From assembly GCA_020029625.1 (NCBI GenBank), contig JAIBJP010000064.1:1-9984 (forward strand): 9,984 nt of DNA, written 5' to 3'. A model generated the notes under the pieces. It was not told the origin of the DNA. It worked only from the letters and a program-made list of their open reading frames with translations, and ran no database searches. Shown here piece by piece: positions 1 to 6,149 of this stretch. The stretch is from Actinomycetota bacterium. Lineage in GTDB: Bacteria > Actinomycetota > Thermoleophilia > Gaiellales > Gaiellaceae. Position 1 is the first letter of the stretch, and each line of letters opens with the position of its first letter. The position numbers and the translations under genes were made by a program.

Positions 1-472
1 CGGAGTGGGAGAGCGACCAGCGCACGTCGCCGGTCTCGGGATCGAGCGTGACGAGCCGCCCGCCTTGTGTCGCGACCACGAAGAGCCCACGCGGCGACCA
101 GGACGCGTCTTCGTAGTGGCCGAGCAAGCGCTTGGACCCGTCTTCTTGGACGACCCATGGGCCCGAAGCTGAGAGCACCAGTAGCCGGCCGCCGCCGGGA
201 ACGCGGTCGAACGCGTCTTCGGGGGGAGGTTCCTGCGCGACTCTTTCGCGAACCGTGTCCACCACGGCCCGGCCGGGCGGCGTCACGGCGGCGACGGTCA
301 GGGCCGCCAGCACCGCGAGGACGAGGACGAGCCGGGAATGGCGCTCGATCCACGGGACCCGTTCGCGCGACGCGTAAGAAGAGCGTACGACCTCCCACGC
401 CCGCTGCCCTGCCTCCTGCTCGCCCGCTACCGGATCCTGGAGCAGACGGTTGCGCAGCTCGGCTTCGGTCAC
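1..472 (-). CDS. Membrane-anchored beta-propeller-like protein, cut by the window's left edge
   Basis: Only the first 157 codons are present; the C-terminus lies beyond the left edge. The start is a GTG whose GTGA overlaps the TGA stop of the upstream sigma factor, so the two are almost certainly co-translated. Residues 1-46 are a charged, probably cytosolic segment. Residues about 47-63 (RLVLVLAVLAALTVAAV) form one transmembrane helix. The part after residue 90 contains short beta-rich units (RLLVLSASGPWVV, HYEDASWSPRGLFVVAT, GRLVTLDPETGDVRW) that look like WD40/TolB/PQQ propeller blades, so the outside part is probably a propeller. There is no HxxxCxxC zinc anti-sigma motif in the visible part. 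By position it may sense something outside the cell and control the sigma factor, but that is inference. Similar sigma plus propeller pairs are familiar to me from Thermoleophilia genomes. Confidence 0.75.
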   Translation of the reverse strand, partial: MTEAELRNRLLQDPVAGEQEAGQRAWEVVRSSYASRERVPWIERHSRLVLVLAVLAALTVAAVTPPGRAVVDTVRERVAQEPPPEDAFDRVPGGGRLLVLSASGPWVVQEDGSKRLLGHYEDASWSPRGLFVVATQGGRLVTLDPETGDVRWSLSHS

Positions 473-1008
473 AGCTCTTCCTCCGCGAGCCGCCCCTGCA
501 GGGCATCCAGGCCGCGGCGCAGCCGGGAATTGACCGTTCCGCGGGGAAGCTCCAGCATCCTGGCGATCTCCCCCGGCGTGTACTCGAGCAGGTAGCGGAG
601 GACGATCACCGCGCGATGCTCCGGCGTCAGCTCGGCCAGCGCGCCGGTTATTCCCTCCGAAAGCTGGTGTCGCGGCGGCTCGCTCCTCGCACGGGCGTCC
701 GCCAGCGCGTCGTCGCCGACCTCGCGGCGCAGGGAGCGCGCCCGGCCCCAGTCGATCGCCCGGTTGACGACGATGCGATGGAGCCACGGGCCGAATGGGC
801 GACGCCGGTCGAAGGAGTCCAGGGCTCTCACTGCCGCCAGGAACGCCTCCTGCGCGATGTCCTCGGCGGCCGCGCAGTCGTGCACGACGAGGTACGCAGC
901 CCGATAGGCGCGGGGCCAGTGGTTGCGAAAGAGTGCCTCGAGGTCCGAGGCCGATCCGGCCTGGGCGCCGCGCACCCAGGCGCGCTCGTCGCGGCCTGCG
1001 CGCGGCAT
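469..1008 (-). CDS. ECF-type RNA polymerase sigma factor (sigma-70 family)
   Basis: This 179-residue protein has the two-domain layout of an extracytoplasmic-function sigma factor. Sigma region 2 spans about residues 20-92, with the conserved DIAQEAFLAAVRALDSFD helix (about 50-67) and PFGPWLHRIVVNRAIDWGR (about 71-89). Region 4 spans about 121-175, including LTPEHRAVIVLRYLLEYTPGEIA and the helix-turn-helix recognition part GTVNSRLRRGLDAL. It would direct core RNA polymerase to a small regulon. The start is the ATG at 1006-1008: there is no good Shine-Dalgarno, but a TATAGT hexamer lies 9 nt before it, suggesting a near-leaderless message. Its last codons overlap the start of the membrane protein gene by 4 bp, which suggests that protein is its partner or regulator. 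The stimulus and target promoters cannot be read from the sequence. Confidence 0.95.
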   Translation of the reverse strand: MPRAGRDERAWVRGAQAGSASDLEALFRNHWPRAYRAAYLVVHDCAAAEDIAQEAFLAAVRALDSFDRRRPFGPWLHRIVVNRAIDWGRARSLRREVGDDALADARARSEPPRHQLSEGITGALAELTPEHRAVIVLRYLLEYTPGEIARMLELPRGTVNSRLRRGLDALQGRLAEEEL

Positions 1009-1017
1009 CGCCTGCCG

Positions 1018-1023
1018 ACTATA
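1018..1023 (-). promoter_or_regulatory. -10-like hexamer TATAGT before the sigma factor gene
   Basis: On the minus strand TATAGT matches the TATAAT consensus at five of six positions and lies 9 nt before the ATG. The expected transcription start would fall only 2-3 nt before the start codon. I see no convincing -35 element; TGGACT is 19 nt upstream of the hexamer, which is longer than usual. Confidence 0.45.
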
Positions 1024-1038
1024 CGGCTGGAAAAGCCG
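1024..1038. repeat. Small inverted repeat next to the sigma factor -10 element
   Basis: CGGCT and AGCCG form a 5-bp perfect inverted repeat around a 5-nt loop, directly abutting the TATAGT hexamer on its upstream side. It sits in the -10/-35 spacer of the inferred sigma promoter and in the 88-bp gap after the M14 peptidase gene. It could be an operator or a weak hairpin. There is no T tract in either direction, so it is not a convincing terminator, and repeats this short arise by chance in GC-rich DNA. Confidence 0.25.
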
Positions 1039-1096
1039 GTGGAGTCCACGCTGGAGCTACGTAGCGGGGAGCCGTTCGGGTCCGGCGTTCAGGGTC

Positions 1097-1864
1097 TTAA
1101 GCCGCCGCGGCCACGAGCGTCCGCGCGAGCCGCATGACGGCATACGCGTGTCGGGCGGCTCGGCGGTCGCTCAGCGAGCCGGGCGCGAGCTCGACGACGA
1201 ACGAGCTCGTGCCGGGGAAGCGATGGTTCTGCCAGTTGGGCGCCGTCCCGTGTGGCCAACGGATGCTCCTGTAGACCATCCGCGTCAGTTGAGCGTATCT
1301 CCTCGCCATGGGGCGGCTCTGGCCCCAGGCGCGAACGAGCGTCTGCGGCTGGTGGTACCAGATCGTGATGTCGGGCTGGATGCGGCGCACGAGCCGCCGC
1401 ACGGTTCTCGTCTCGGGCTCGGACCAGGGGTAAGGGCCCGAGTACTCGGGATCCCAGCGAGTCCCGATCGGGATCCACTCCGAGCCGAAGTTGCGGTTGA
1501 GGTCGACGCCGCGCCCGTTCTGGCGGACACCGAGCCGCCGGCCGTCCGGGTTGACGACGTTGACGACCCAGAGATCGAAGCTCGCGGGCGGCGTCTTGCG
1601 GACGAGCTTGCGGGTGATCGCCACGCCGGCGTCCTCGTTCCCGTGGATGCATCCGACGACAAGCACCTTATTCGGGCTCGCCGGGTCTCCGAGACGATGA
1701 ACGCGGATCGCGCGTCCTTGCGAGGAGTAGCCGACGACTTCCGAGCTCCGCGTCGGGTCGGAGGTCGCGAGGGCGAGGACTGAGAGCAGGATCTCGATGC
1801 CCACGAAACGATGTACGGGGACCGTCGGGTCGAAGGTTCCCGTATCCAGGTCGGGTGCGCTCAC
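1097..1864 (-). CDS. M14-family zinc carboxypeptidase, murein peptide amidase-like
   Basis: A 255-residue metallopeptidase domain. The HxxE zinc motif is seen in GCIHGNEDAG (H74, E77). The substrate-binding block GRGVDLNRNF holds N123 and R124, the third zinc ligand is H171 in IWYHQP, and the catalytic glutamate is E225 in SFVVELAPG. The opening GYSSQGRAIRV is also typical. Short M14 proteins of this kind include MpaA, which cuts the gamma-D-Glu-diaminopimelate bond of murein tripeptide; that exact specificity is inferred here. The start is uncertain. The GTG at 1862-1864 overlaps the divergent neighbour by 10 bp, whereas GTG 1802-1804 would begin right before the hydrophobic stretch GIEILLSVLALA, which may be a signal peptide or anchor. 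The gene lies 88 bp upstream of the sigma factor on the same strand and is divergent from another wall peptidase. Confidence 0.9.
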   Translation of the reverse strand: MSAPDLDTGTFDPTVPVHRFVGIEILLSVLALATSDPTRSSEVVGYSSQGRAIRVHRLGDPASPNKVLVVGCIHGNEDAGVAITRKLVRKTPPASFDLWVVNVVNPDGRRLGVRQNGRGVDLNRNFGSEWIPIGTRWDPEYSGPYPWSEPETRTVRRLVRRIQPDITIWYHQPQTLVRAWGQSRPMARRYAQLTRMVYRSIRWPHGTAPNWQNHRFPGTSSFVVELAPGSLSDRRAARHAYAVMRLARTLVAAAA

Positions 1865-2493
1865 TCTGCCTGATCCTGCTGGCCGCCGCCGCGTGCGGAT
1901 TCGCCAGCCCCTTCACGACGCAGAGGACGTTCACGCCCAGGCCGGACAACGCGATCCGTTGGCAGAGCTCGCGAGCACTGGGAAGTCCCGCGGCAGGGCG
2001 GCTCGTTCGAGGAGTTCAGCTGCCGCCGGGTGGCCCGACGTTCTTCACGTGGGATCCACTGCTTCATCGGCAGCCCGACCGCGCCTGGCGGCGCTGGGGG
2101 ACCGACGAGCTGGTTCGCCTCGTCCTCCGCGTCGTCGCTACCTATGCCGCCGGCCACCCCCACGCGCCTCGGGTGGGCCTCGGAGACCTCAGCAAGCCGC
2201 ACGGCGGCTGGTTCGGCCCGCGCCACGCCTCTCATCAGAACGGTCTCGACGTCGACGTGTACTACCCGCGGCTCGACCGGCGGGAACGGCCGCCGCTGCG
2301 TGTTCGCCAGGTCGACATTCGGCTCTCCCAGGCGCTGGTCGACCTCTTCGTTCGAGCTGGCGCAGAACGAATCTTCGTCGGGCCCAACACGGGCCTTCGC
2401 GGGCCGGCGAGCGTCGTCCAGGTGATCGGCGGCCACGACAACCACCTGCACGTGCGCATCGGTTTCCCTCCGCCATCAACCGGGGACGCTTGA
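1855..2493 (+). CDS. mepA: Penicillin-insensitive murein endopeptidase, MepA-like (peptidase M74)
   Basis: A 212-residue exported enzyme of the LAS metallopeptidase group. The motif HASHQNGLDVD gives zinc ligands H127 and D134 (spacing H-x6-D), and GGHDNHLHVRI gives H194, H197 and H199. Both spacings match those I recall for E. coli MepA, which cuts the D-Ala-meso-diaminopimelate cross-link and is not blocked by penicillin. The N-terminus MRSLCLILLAAAACG is a signal sequence. AAAC is a poor lipobox because it lacks Leu/Val/Ile at -3, so ordinary cleavage or lipidation are both possible. The GTG start is chosen because the signal peptide begins there; it has no strong Shine-Dalgarno. The stop lies 16 nt before the PRC-barrel gene. 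The family assignment is firm; substrate details are by homology. Confidence 0.9.
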   Translation: MRSLCLILLAAAACGFASPFTTQRTFTPRPDNAIRWQSSRALGSPAAGRLVRGVQLPPGGPTFFTWDPLLHRQPDRAWRRWGTDELVRLVLRVVATYAAGHPHAPRVGLGDLSKPHGGWFGPRHASHQNGLDVDVYYPRLDRRERPPLRVRQVDIRLSQALVDLFVRAGAERIFVGPNTGLRGPASVVQVIGGHDNHLHVRIGFPPPSTGDA

Positions 2494-2496
2494 GGG

Positions 2497-2504
2497 AAAG
2501 GAGG
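2497..2504 (+). promoter_or_regulatory. Strong Shine-Dalgarno AAAGGAGG for the PRC-barrel gene
   Basis: AAAGGAGG lies 5 nt before the ATG at 2510 and directly after the stop of the MepA-like gene. It fixes the start of the PRC-barrel protein. It contrasts with the several neighbours that have no ribosome binding site. Confidence 0.8.
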
Positions 2505-2509
2505 CAAGC

Positions 2510-2953
2510 ATGCTGGAGAACTATTCGATGCAAGAGCTGAAGGAGCTCGGTGGGCATGAGGTCGTGGACGCGAACGGCGAGTCCGTCGGCTACGTCGAGC
2601 TCGTCTTCGTGGACGACTCGACGGGTCGCCCGGAATGGATGGGCATCTGGAGCGGCCTGCCCGGCAAGGGCCCGCGCGTGATCGTTCCGCTCCAGGGGGT
2701 CGAGCACGTCGAAGGCGAGATCCGCGTCCCGTGGACGAAGGACGTGATCATGAGCGCTCCGCGCTACGACGACGCGGACGACCGCGGTCTGCTCCGTGAC
2801 GACCCGGACGGAATCGCCATCTCGCCCGAGAAGGAGCGAGCCGCTTACCAACACTACGGGGTGGAGCCCTTGACGGAGCGCCCCGACAGCGTGTCCGGTC
2901 CGCGGTTCCGCGCGGTGCTGATCGAGATCCGAACCATTCAGCGCCGCGGCTAG
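2510..2953 (+). CDS. PRC-barrel domain protein
   Basis: A 147-residue soluble protein with no signal peptide. Residues about 8-85 match a PRC-barrel: ELGGHEVVDANGESVGYVELVFVDD, then PEWMGIWSG, RVIVPLQGVEHVEGEIRVPWTKDVI, a small beta-barrel fold. It is followed by an acidic linker (DDADDRGLLRDDPDG) and a motif, ISPEKERAAYQHYG, that often trails this domain in actinobacterial and related proteins. PRC-barrels occur in photosynthetic reaction-centre H subunits, in RimM and in many stress-associated proteins of unknown role; nothing here points to a specific partner. It begins after a strong Shine-Dalgarno 16 nt behind the MepA-like gene and so is probably on the same transcript. The domain call is confident; the function is unknown. 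Confidence 0.85.
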   Translation: MLENYSMQELKELGGHEVVDANGESVGYVELVFVDDSTGRPEWMGIWSGLPGKGPRVIVPLQGVEHVEGEIRVPWTKDVIMSAPRYDDADDRGLLRDDPDGIAISPEKERAAYQHYGVEPLTERPDSVSGPRFRAVLIEIRTIQRRG

Positions 2954-2957
2954 CCCC

Positions 2958-2976
2958 TGTACACGGCGCGCGTACA
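2958..2976. promoter_or_regulatory. Inverted repeat TGTAC-N9-GTACA overlapping the acyl-CoA dehydrogenase promoter
   Basis: Perfect 5-bp half-sites TGTAC (2958-2962) and GTACA (2972-2976) are separated by 9 bp in the 33-bp gap before the acyl-CoA dehydrogenase. The right half-site shares TACA with the inferred -10 hexamer, so a dimeric repressor bound here would block transcription. TetR-family regulators of fatty-acid genes bind sites of this general form. That link is inference, and 5-bp arms can occur by chance. Confidence 0.35.
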
Positions 2977-2978
2977 AT
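2973..2978 (+). promoter_or_regulatory. -10-like hexamer TACAAT before the acyl-CoA dehydrogenase gene
   Basis: TACAAT matches TATAAT at five of six positions and ends 8 nt before the ATG at 2987, in place of any Shine-Dalgarno. A transcript starting 7 nt after it would carry about 2 nt of leader. No clear -35 element is visible at the usual distance. Confidence 0.45.
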
Positions 2979-2986
2979 CGCCGCCG

Positions 2987-4162
2987 ATGCGTTCCGACCC
3001 GCTGACCGACGAGCAGCGTGAGATCCGCGAGCTCGTGCGCACCCTTGCGCGCGAGCGAATCGCTCCCAGAGCGGCGGAGATCGACGAGTCGGCGGAGTTT
3101 CCGTGGGACATGGTCGAGCTCATGCGCGAGCACGAGCTCTTCGGGCTCGCGTTCGACGAGGCTCACGGGGGGAGCGGGGCGGGGTCGCTCATGCTGCTCG
3201 TCGCCGTAGAGGAGGTCTCGCGCGCGTGCGCGACGACGGGCCTGGTGCTCGCCGTCCAGGAGCTCGCATCTCTCGCCCTCCGGCTCGCCGGGACCGACGA
3301 GCAGAAGAACCGCTACCTGCCCCGCCTCGCCAGCGGAGAATGGATCGCTGCCTATGCGCTGACCGAAGCGGGCTCGGGCTCTGACTCCGCCGCGATGAGG
3401 ACGCAGGCCAAGCGGGACGGGGAGGAGTACGTCCTCAACGGCTCCAAGCGCTTCATCACCAACGCGGGCGTTGCCGGGCTCTACACCGTCTTCGCCAAGA
3501 CCGACCCGGACGGCGGCCACGCGGGGATCTCCTGCTTCGTCGTCGAGGCCGACGCTCCGGGTTTCGAGGTCGGGCGCATCGAGCCGAAGATGGGCATCAA
3601 GGGCTCCACGACCGGCGAGCTCTTCTTCAACGACTGCCGAGTGCCGGCCGACAACCTCATTGGCGAGGAAGGCGAGGGCTTCAAGATCGCCATGCGGATC
3701 CTCGACCGCTCGCGGCCGGGTATCGCAGCCCAGGCGCTCGGCATCGCGCAAGGGGCGACGGACTACGCGCTCGAGTACGCCAAGAACCGCGAGACGATGG
3801 GGGAGCCCATCTCCGAGCACCAGCTCGTGGCCGGGAAGCTCGCCGACATGGAGACCCGCTGCGAAGCGGCGCGCGGGCTCCTCTACAAGGCCGGGTCGAT
3901 GATCGACGAGGACGCTCCCGGGCTGACCAAAGTTTCGGCGATGGCCAAGCTCTTCTGCTCCGACACGGCCATGGACGTGACGACCGACGCGGTCCAGATC
4001 CTCGGCGGGTACGGCTACATCAAGGAGTACCCGGTCGAGCGCATGATGCGGGACGCCAAGATCACGCAGATCTACGAGGGGACGAACGAGATCCAGCGGC
4101 TCGTGATCGCGCGGGAGATGGTGCGCGAGGCGCGGTCGTCGGTCCTCGCCGAAGTCAGCTGA
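2987..4162 (+). CDS. Acyl-CoA dehydrogenase (FAD-dependent)
   Basis: A full-length 391-residue enzyme of the short/medium-chain type, which oxidises acyl-CoA to trans-2-enoyl-CoA and passes electrons to electron-transfer flavoprotein. Its order of motifs is standard: an N-terminal helical domain starting LTDEQREIRELVRTLARERIAPRA, the FAD/substrate motif YALTEAGSGSD, NGSKRFITNAG, then the C-terminal bundle with QILGGYGYIKEYPVERMMRDAKI. The catalytic base is probably E364 in QIYEGTNEIQR, the position used by short-chain and butyryl-CoA dehydrogenases. Chain-length preference cannot be read from sequence alone. The ATG start has no Shine-Dalgarno but a TACAAT hexamer close upstream. The stop TGA overlaps the likely CTG start of the following FAD oxidoreductase, indicating a two-gene unit. 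Confidence 0.96.
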   Translation: MRSDPLTDEQREIRELVRTLARERIAPRAAEIDESAEFPWDMVELMREHELFGLAFDEAHGGSGAGSLMLLVAVEEVSRACATTGLVLAVQELASLALRLAGTDEQKNRYLPRLASGEWIAAYALTEAGSGSDSAAMRTQAKRDGEEYVLNGSKRFITNAGVAGLYTVFAKTDPDGGHAGISCFVVEADAPGFEVGRIEPKMGIKGSTTGELFFNDCRVPADNLIGEEGEGFKIAMRILDRSRPGIAAQALGIAQGATDYALEYAKNRETMGEPISEHQLVAGKLADMETRCEAARGLLYKAGSMIDEDAPGLTKVSAMAKLFCSDTAMDVTTDAVQILGGYGYIKEYPVERMMRDAKITQIYEGTNEIQRLVIAREMVREARSSVLAEVS

Positions 4163-5580
4163 GCGACGGCTCCGACGCAGTCGTGGTCGGCTCGGGGCCG
4201 AACGCTCTCGCGGCCGCGATCACGCTTGCGCGGGCGGGGCGGCGGGTGGTCGTCCGCGAGGCCGAGGACACGCTTGGAGGGGGTGTCCGCTCCGCGGACC
4301 TGACTCTGCCCGGCTTCGTCCACGACGTCTGTTCCTCGATCTATCCGTTCGTTCCTGGGTCGCCCTTCTTTCGCTCGCTCCCCTTGGCCGAGCACGGCCT
4401 CGACCTGCTCCACCCTCCTGCACCGGTGGCCCACCCGTTCGACGATGGCAGCGCGGTTCTCGTCGAGCGCTCACTCGAGGAGACGGCTGCCGGCCTCGGG
4501 GACGATGCCGGGGCCTACCGCCGCTTGGTGGGATCCGTCTGCGCCGGGTGGGGGGATCTGGAGGAGGGCATCCTCGGCCCGCTGACGCGGTTCCCGCGCC
4601 ACCCGCTTCCGCTCGCGCGTTTCAGCCTCCACGCCCTCCGAGCCGCGGCGCCACTGGCGTGCAAGACCTTTGCGACCGAGCGGGCGCGGGCGCTCTTCGC
4701 CGGCTGCTCGGCTCACTCGATCGCTCCCCTGGAGCGGAAGCCGACGGCGGCCTTCGGCCTCATCCTGCTCAGCTTGGCGCATCTCGTTGGGTGGCCGTTT
4801 CCTCGCGGCGGGTCGCAGCGCATCGCCGACGCCCTCGCCTCGATTCTGCGCGAGCTCGGCGGCCGGATCGTCGCCGGGGCGCCCGTCGAATCGTTGGCTG
4901 AGCTCGCCGTGCCTACCGTGGTCTGCGACGTCGTCCCGCGCGAGCTCATTCGCATCGCGGGCCCTGAACTTCCGGCGCGCTACGTCCGGCGTCTGGCCCG
5001 CTTCCCGCACGGCCCAGGGGCGTTCAAGGTCGACTTCGCGCTCGACGGGCCCATCCCCTGGCGCGCGCAGGAGTGCGCGCGCGCCGGGACCGTCCACCTG
5101 GGAGGGACGCTGGCGGAGATCGCGGCGTCCGAGCGCGGGCCGTCGGAGGGCCGGCACGCCGAGCGCCCGTTCGTTCTCCTGGCCCAGCACAGCCTCTTCG
5201 ACCCGAGCCGCGCCCCCGCGGACAAGCACACGGCCTGGGCCTACTGCCACGTCCCTAACGGCTCCGACTTCGACATGACCGACCGGATCGAGGCCCAGAT
5301 CGAGCGCTTTGCACCTGGTTTCCGGGATCTCATAATCGGCCGGAGCGTCATGCCGCCGACCGCGCTCGAGCGGCGCAACCGCAACCTCGTCGGCGGAGAC
5401 CTGAACGCCGGAGCCGTGACGCTGTGGCGGCTCCTGGCGCGACCGGTCTTGTCAGCCTCGCCCTATCGCACTCCGGCGAAAGGGGTCTACCTCTGCTCCG
5501 CCTCGACGCCGCCCGGCGGCGGCGTGCACGGCATGTGCGGCTACTTGGCCGCGCGCGCAGCCTTGAGCGACGCCTTGTAG
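4159..5580 (+). CDS. PYROXD2-like / phytoene dehydrogenase-like FAD oxidoreductase
   Basis: A flavoprotein of about 473 residues related to the COG1233 group, which includes carotenoid desaturases and human PYROXD2. The N-terminal dinucleotide-binding fold reads DAVVVGSGPNALAAAITLARAG, followed by VVVREAEDTLGGGVRS. The C-terminal FAD-contact block is VYLCSASTPPGGGVHGMCGYLAARAAL. Its substrate is unknown; no carotenoid gene neighbours it. I place the start at a CTG (4159-4161). The first canonical start in frame, GTG at 4183, would delete most of the first beta strand of the FAD fold (DAVVVG). No in-frame ATG, GTG or TTG was found in the stretch checked upstream (about 50 nt), and CTGA overlaps the preceding stop just as ATGA/GTGA overlaps do. 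The 3' end overlaps the convergent glycosylase gene by 40 bp. If CTG is not used, the gene runs 4183-5580. Confidence 0.88.
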   Translation: MSDGSDAVVVGSGPNALAAAITLARAGRRVVVREAEDTLGGGVRSADLTLPGFVHDVCSSIYPFVPGSPFFRSLPLAEHGLDLLHPPAPVAHPFDDGSAVLVERSLEETAAGLGDDAGAYRRLVGSVCAGWGDLEEGILGPLTRFPRHPLPLARFSLHALRAAAPLACKTFATERARALFAGCSAHSIAPLERKPTAAFGLILLSLAHLVGWPFPRGGSQRIADALASILRELGGRIVAGAPVESLAELAVPTVVCDVVPRELIRIAGPELPARYVRRLARFPHGPGAFKVDFALDGPIPWRAQECARAGTVHLGGTLAEIAASERGPSEGRHAERPFVLLAQHSLFDPSRAPADKHTAWAYCHVPNGSDFDMTDRIEAQIERFAPGFRDLIIGRSVMPPTALERRNRNLVGGDLNAGAVTLWRLLARPVLSASPYRTPAKGVYLCSASTPPGGGVHGMCGYLAARAALSDAL

Positions 5581-6119
5581 GCGCGCTTCTTCTCCTGGTA
5601 GTCCTCGAGCGCTTCCGGTGAATCGACGTCGGCCAGTGTGTGATGGGAAGGCGTGACGTCTTCCCATCCGGGCGGCCGGACCCCGAATCGCTTGACGAGG
5701 ATGGCGATGAGCGTGTGGGCTTTCATGGGCCCGATGCCGGGAAGGTCGAGGAGACGGCGCTCGAGGTCCGCTCCGCTCTCGGCCTCCATCCAGATGCGCG
5801 ACGCGTCCCCGCCATACTCGCTTGCGACCGCGGCGGCCAGCTGCTGCGTGCGCTCGGCCATCGTGCCGGGGTAGCGGTGGAGGGCAGGCTTCTCGCGGAA
5901 GATCCGGTCCAGTTCGCCGGCGTCCATCCCGGCGATCTCCTCTGCGTCGAGAGCGCCGAGCCGCCGCTTGAGCTCGAGCGGGCCGGAGAATGCTTTCTGT
6001 AGCGGGACCTGTTGGTCGAGCTCGAAGCCGATGAGGAGCGCGAGCGGCTCCTCGGCGAGGAGCGCGTCGGCCTCGTCGTTGCCTGTGAAGTGGAGCTTGG
6101 CCGGCCGCGTCGTCGCCAT
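5541..6119 (-). CDS. HhH-GPD-type base-excision DNA repair protein
   Basis: A compact 192-residue protein. It is built around a helix-hairpin-helix element, LPGIGPMKAHTLIAILVKRFG (about 126-146), preceded by a helical N-terminal part (DEADALLAEEPLALLIGFELDQQVPLQKAFSGP) typical of the HhH-GPD glycosylase fold. It matches a small, well-conserved bacterial family of uncharacterised HhH-GPD proteins (TIGR03252, as I recall it). It contains no cysteine, so it lacks the 4Fe-4S cluster of Nth/MutY. There is no lysine at the expected bifunctional position that I can identify; D154 in GWEDV is a candidate catalytic aspartate. The damaged base it removes is unknown. The ATG start has no Shine-Dalgarno but a TAGAAT 6 nt upstream. 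It lies 30 nt downstream of a lipoprotein gene, and its 3' end overlaps the FAD oxidoreductase. Confidence 0.9.
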   Translation of the reverse strand: MATTRPAKLHFTGNDEADALLAEEPLALLIGFELDQQVPLQKAFSGPLELKRRLGALDAEEIAGMDAGELDRIFREKPALHRYPGTMAERTQQLAAAVASEYGGDASRIWMEAESGADLERRLLDLPGIGPMKAHTLIAILVKRFGVRPPGWEDVTPSHHTLADVDSPEALEDYQEKKRAYKASLKAARAAK

Positions 6120-6125
6120 ATGGCA

Positions 6126-6131
6126 ATTCTA
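6126..6131 (-). promoter_or_regulatory. -10-like hexamer TAGAAT before the glycosylase gene
   Basis: TAGAAT on the minus strand matches TATAAT at five of six positions and ends 6 nt before the ATG at 6119. A start 7 nt after it would fall on the A of the ATG, making a leaderless message. It lies in the 30-nt gap after the lipoprotein stop, so the glycosylase may have its own promoter. No -35 element is evident. Confidence 0.45.
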
Positions 6132-6149
6132 CGCCGCGGCCGGCTCAAG

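Noticed and set aside
1009..1096. An intrinsic terminator between the M14 peptidase and sigma factor genes
   Set aside because: The only hairpin (1024-1038) has a 5-bp stem and no run of T after it on either strand.
67..1137. A 356-codon plus-strand open frame across the membrane protein and sigma factor genes
   Set aside because: Arg/Pro/Ala-rich composition without domains, while the minus strand carries clear sigma regions 2 and 4 and a membrane helix.
2189..3820. A 543-codon open frame antisense to the MepA-like, PRC-barrel and acyl-CoA dehydrogenase genes
   Set aside because: It spans three well-supported genes on the other strand and has no recognisable domain; it is a GC-bias shadow.
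4471..5250. A 259-codon minus-strand open frame inside the FAD oxidoreductase
   Set aside because: It is antisense to the conserved oxidoreductase and shows no family signature.
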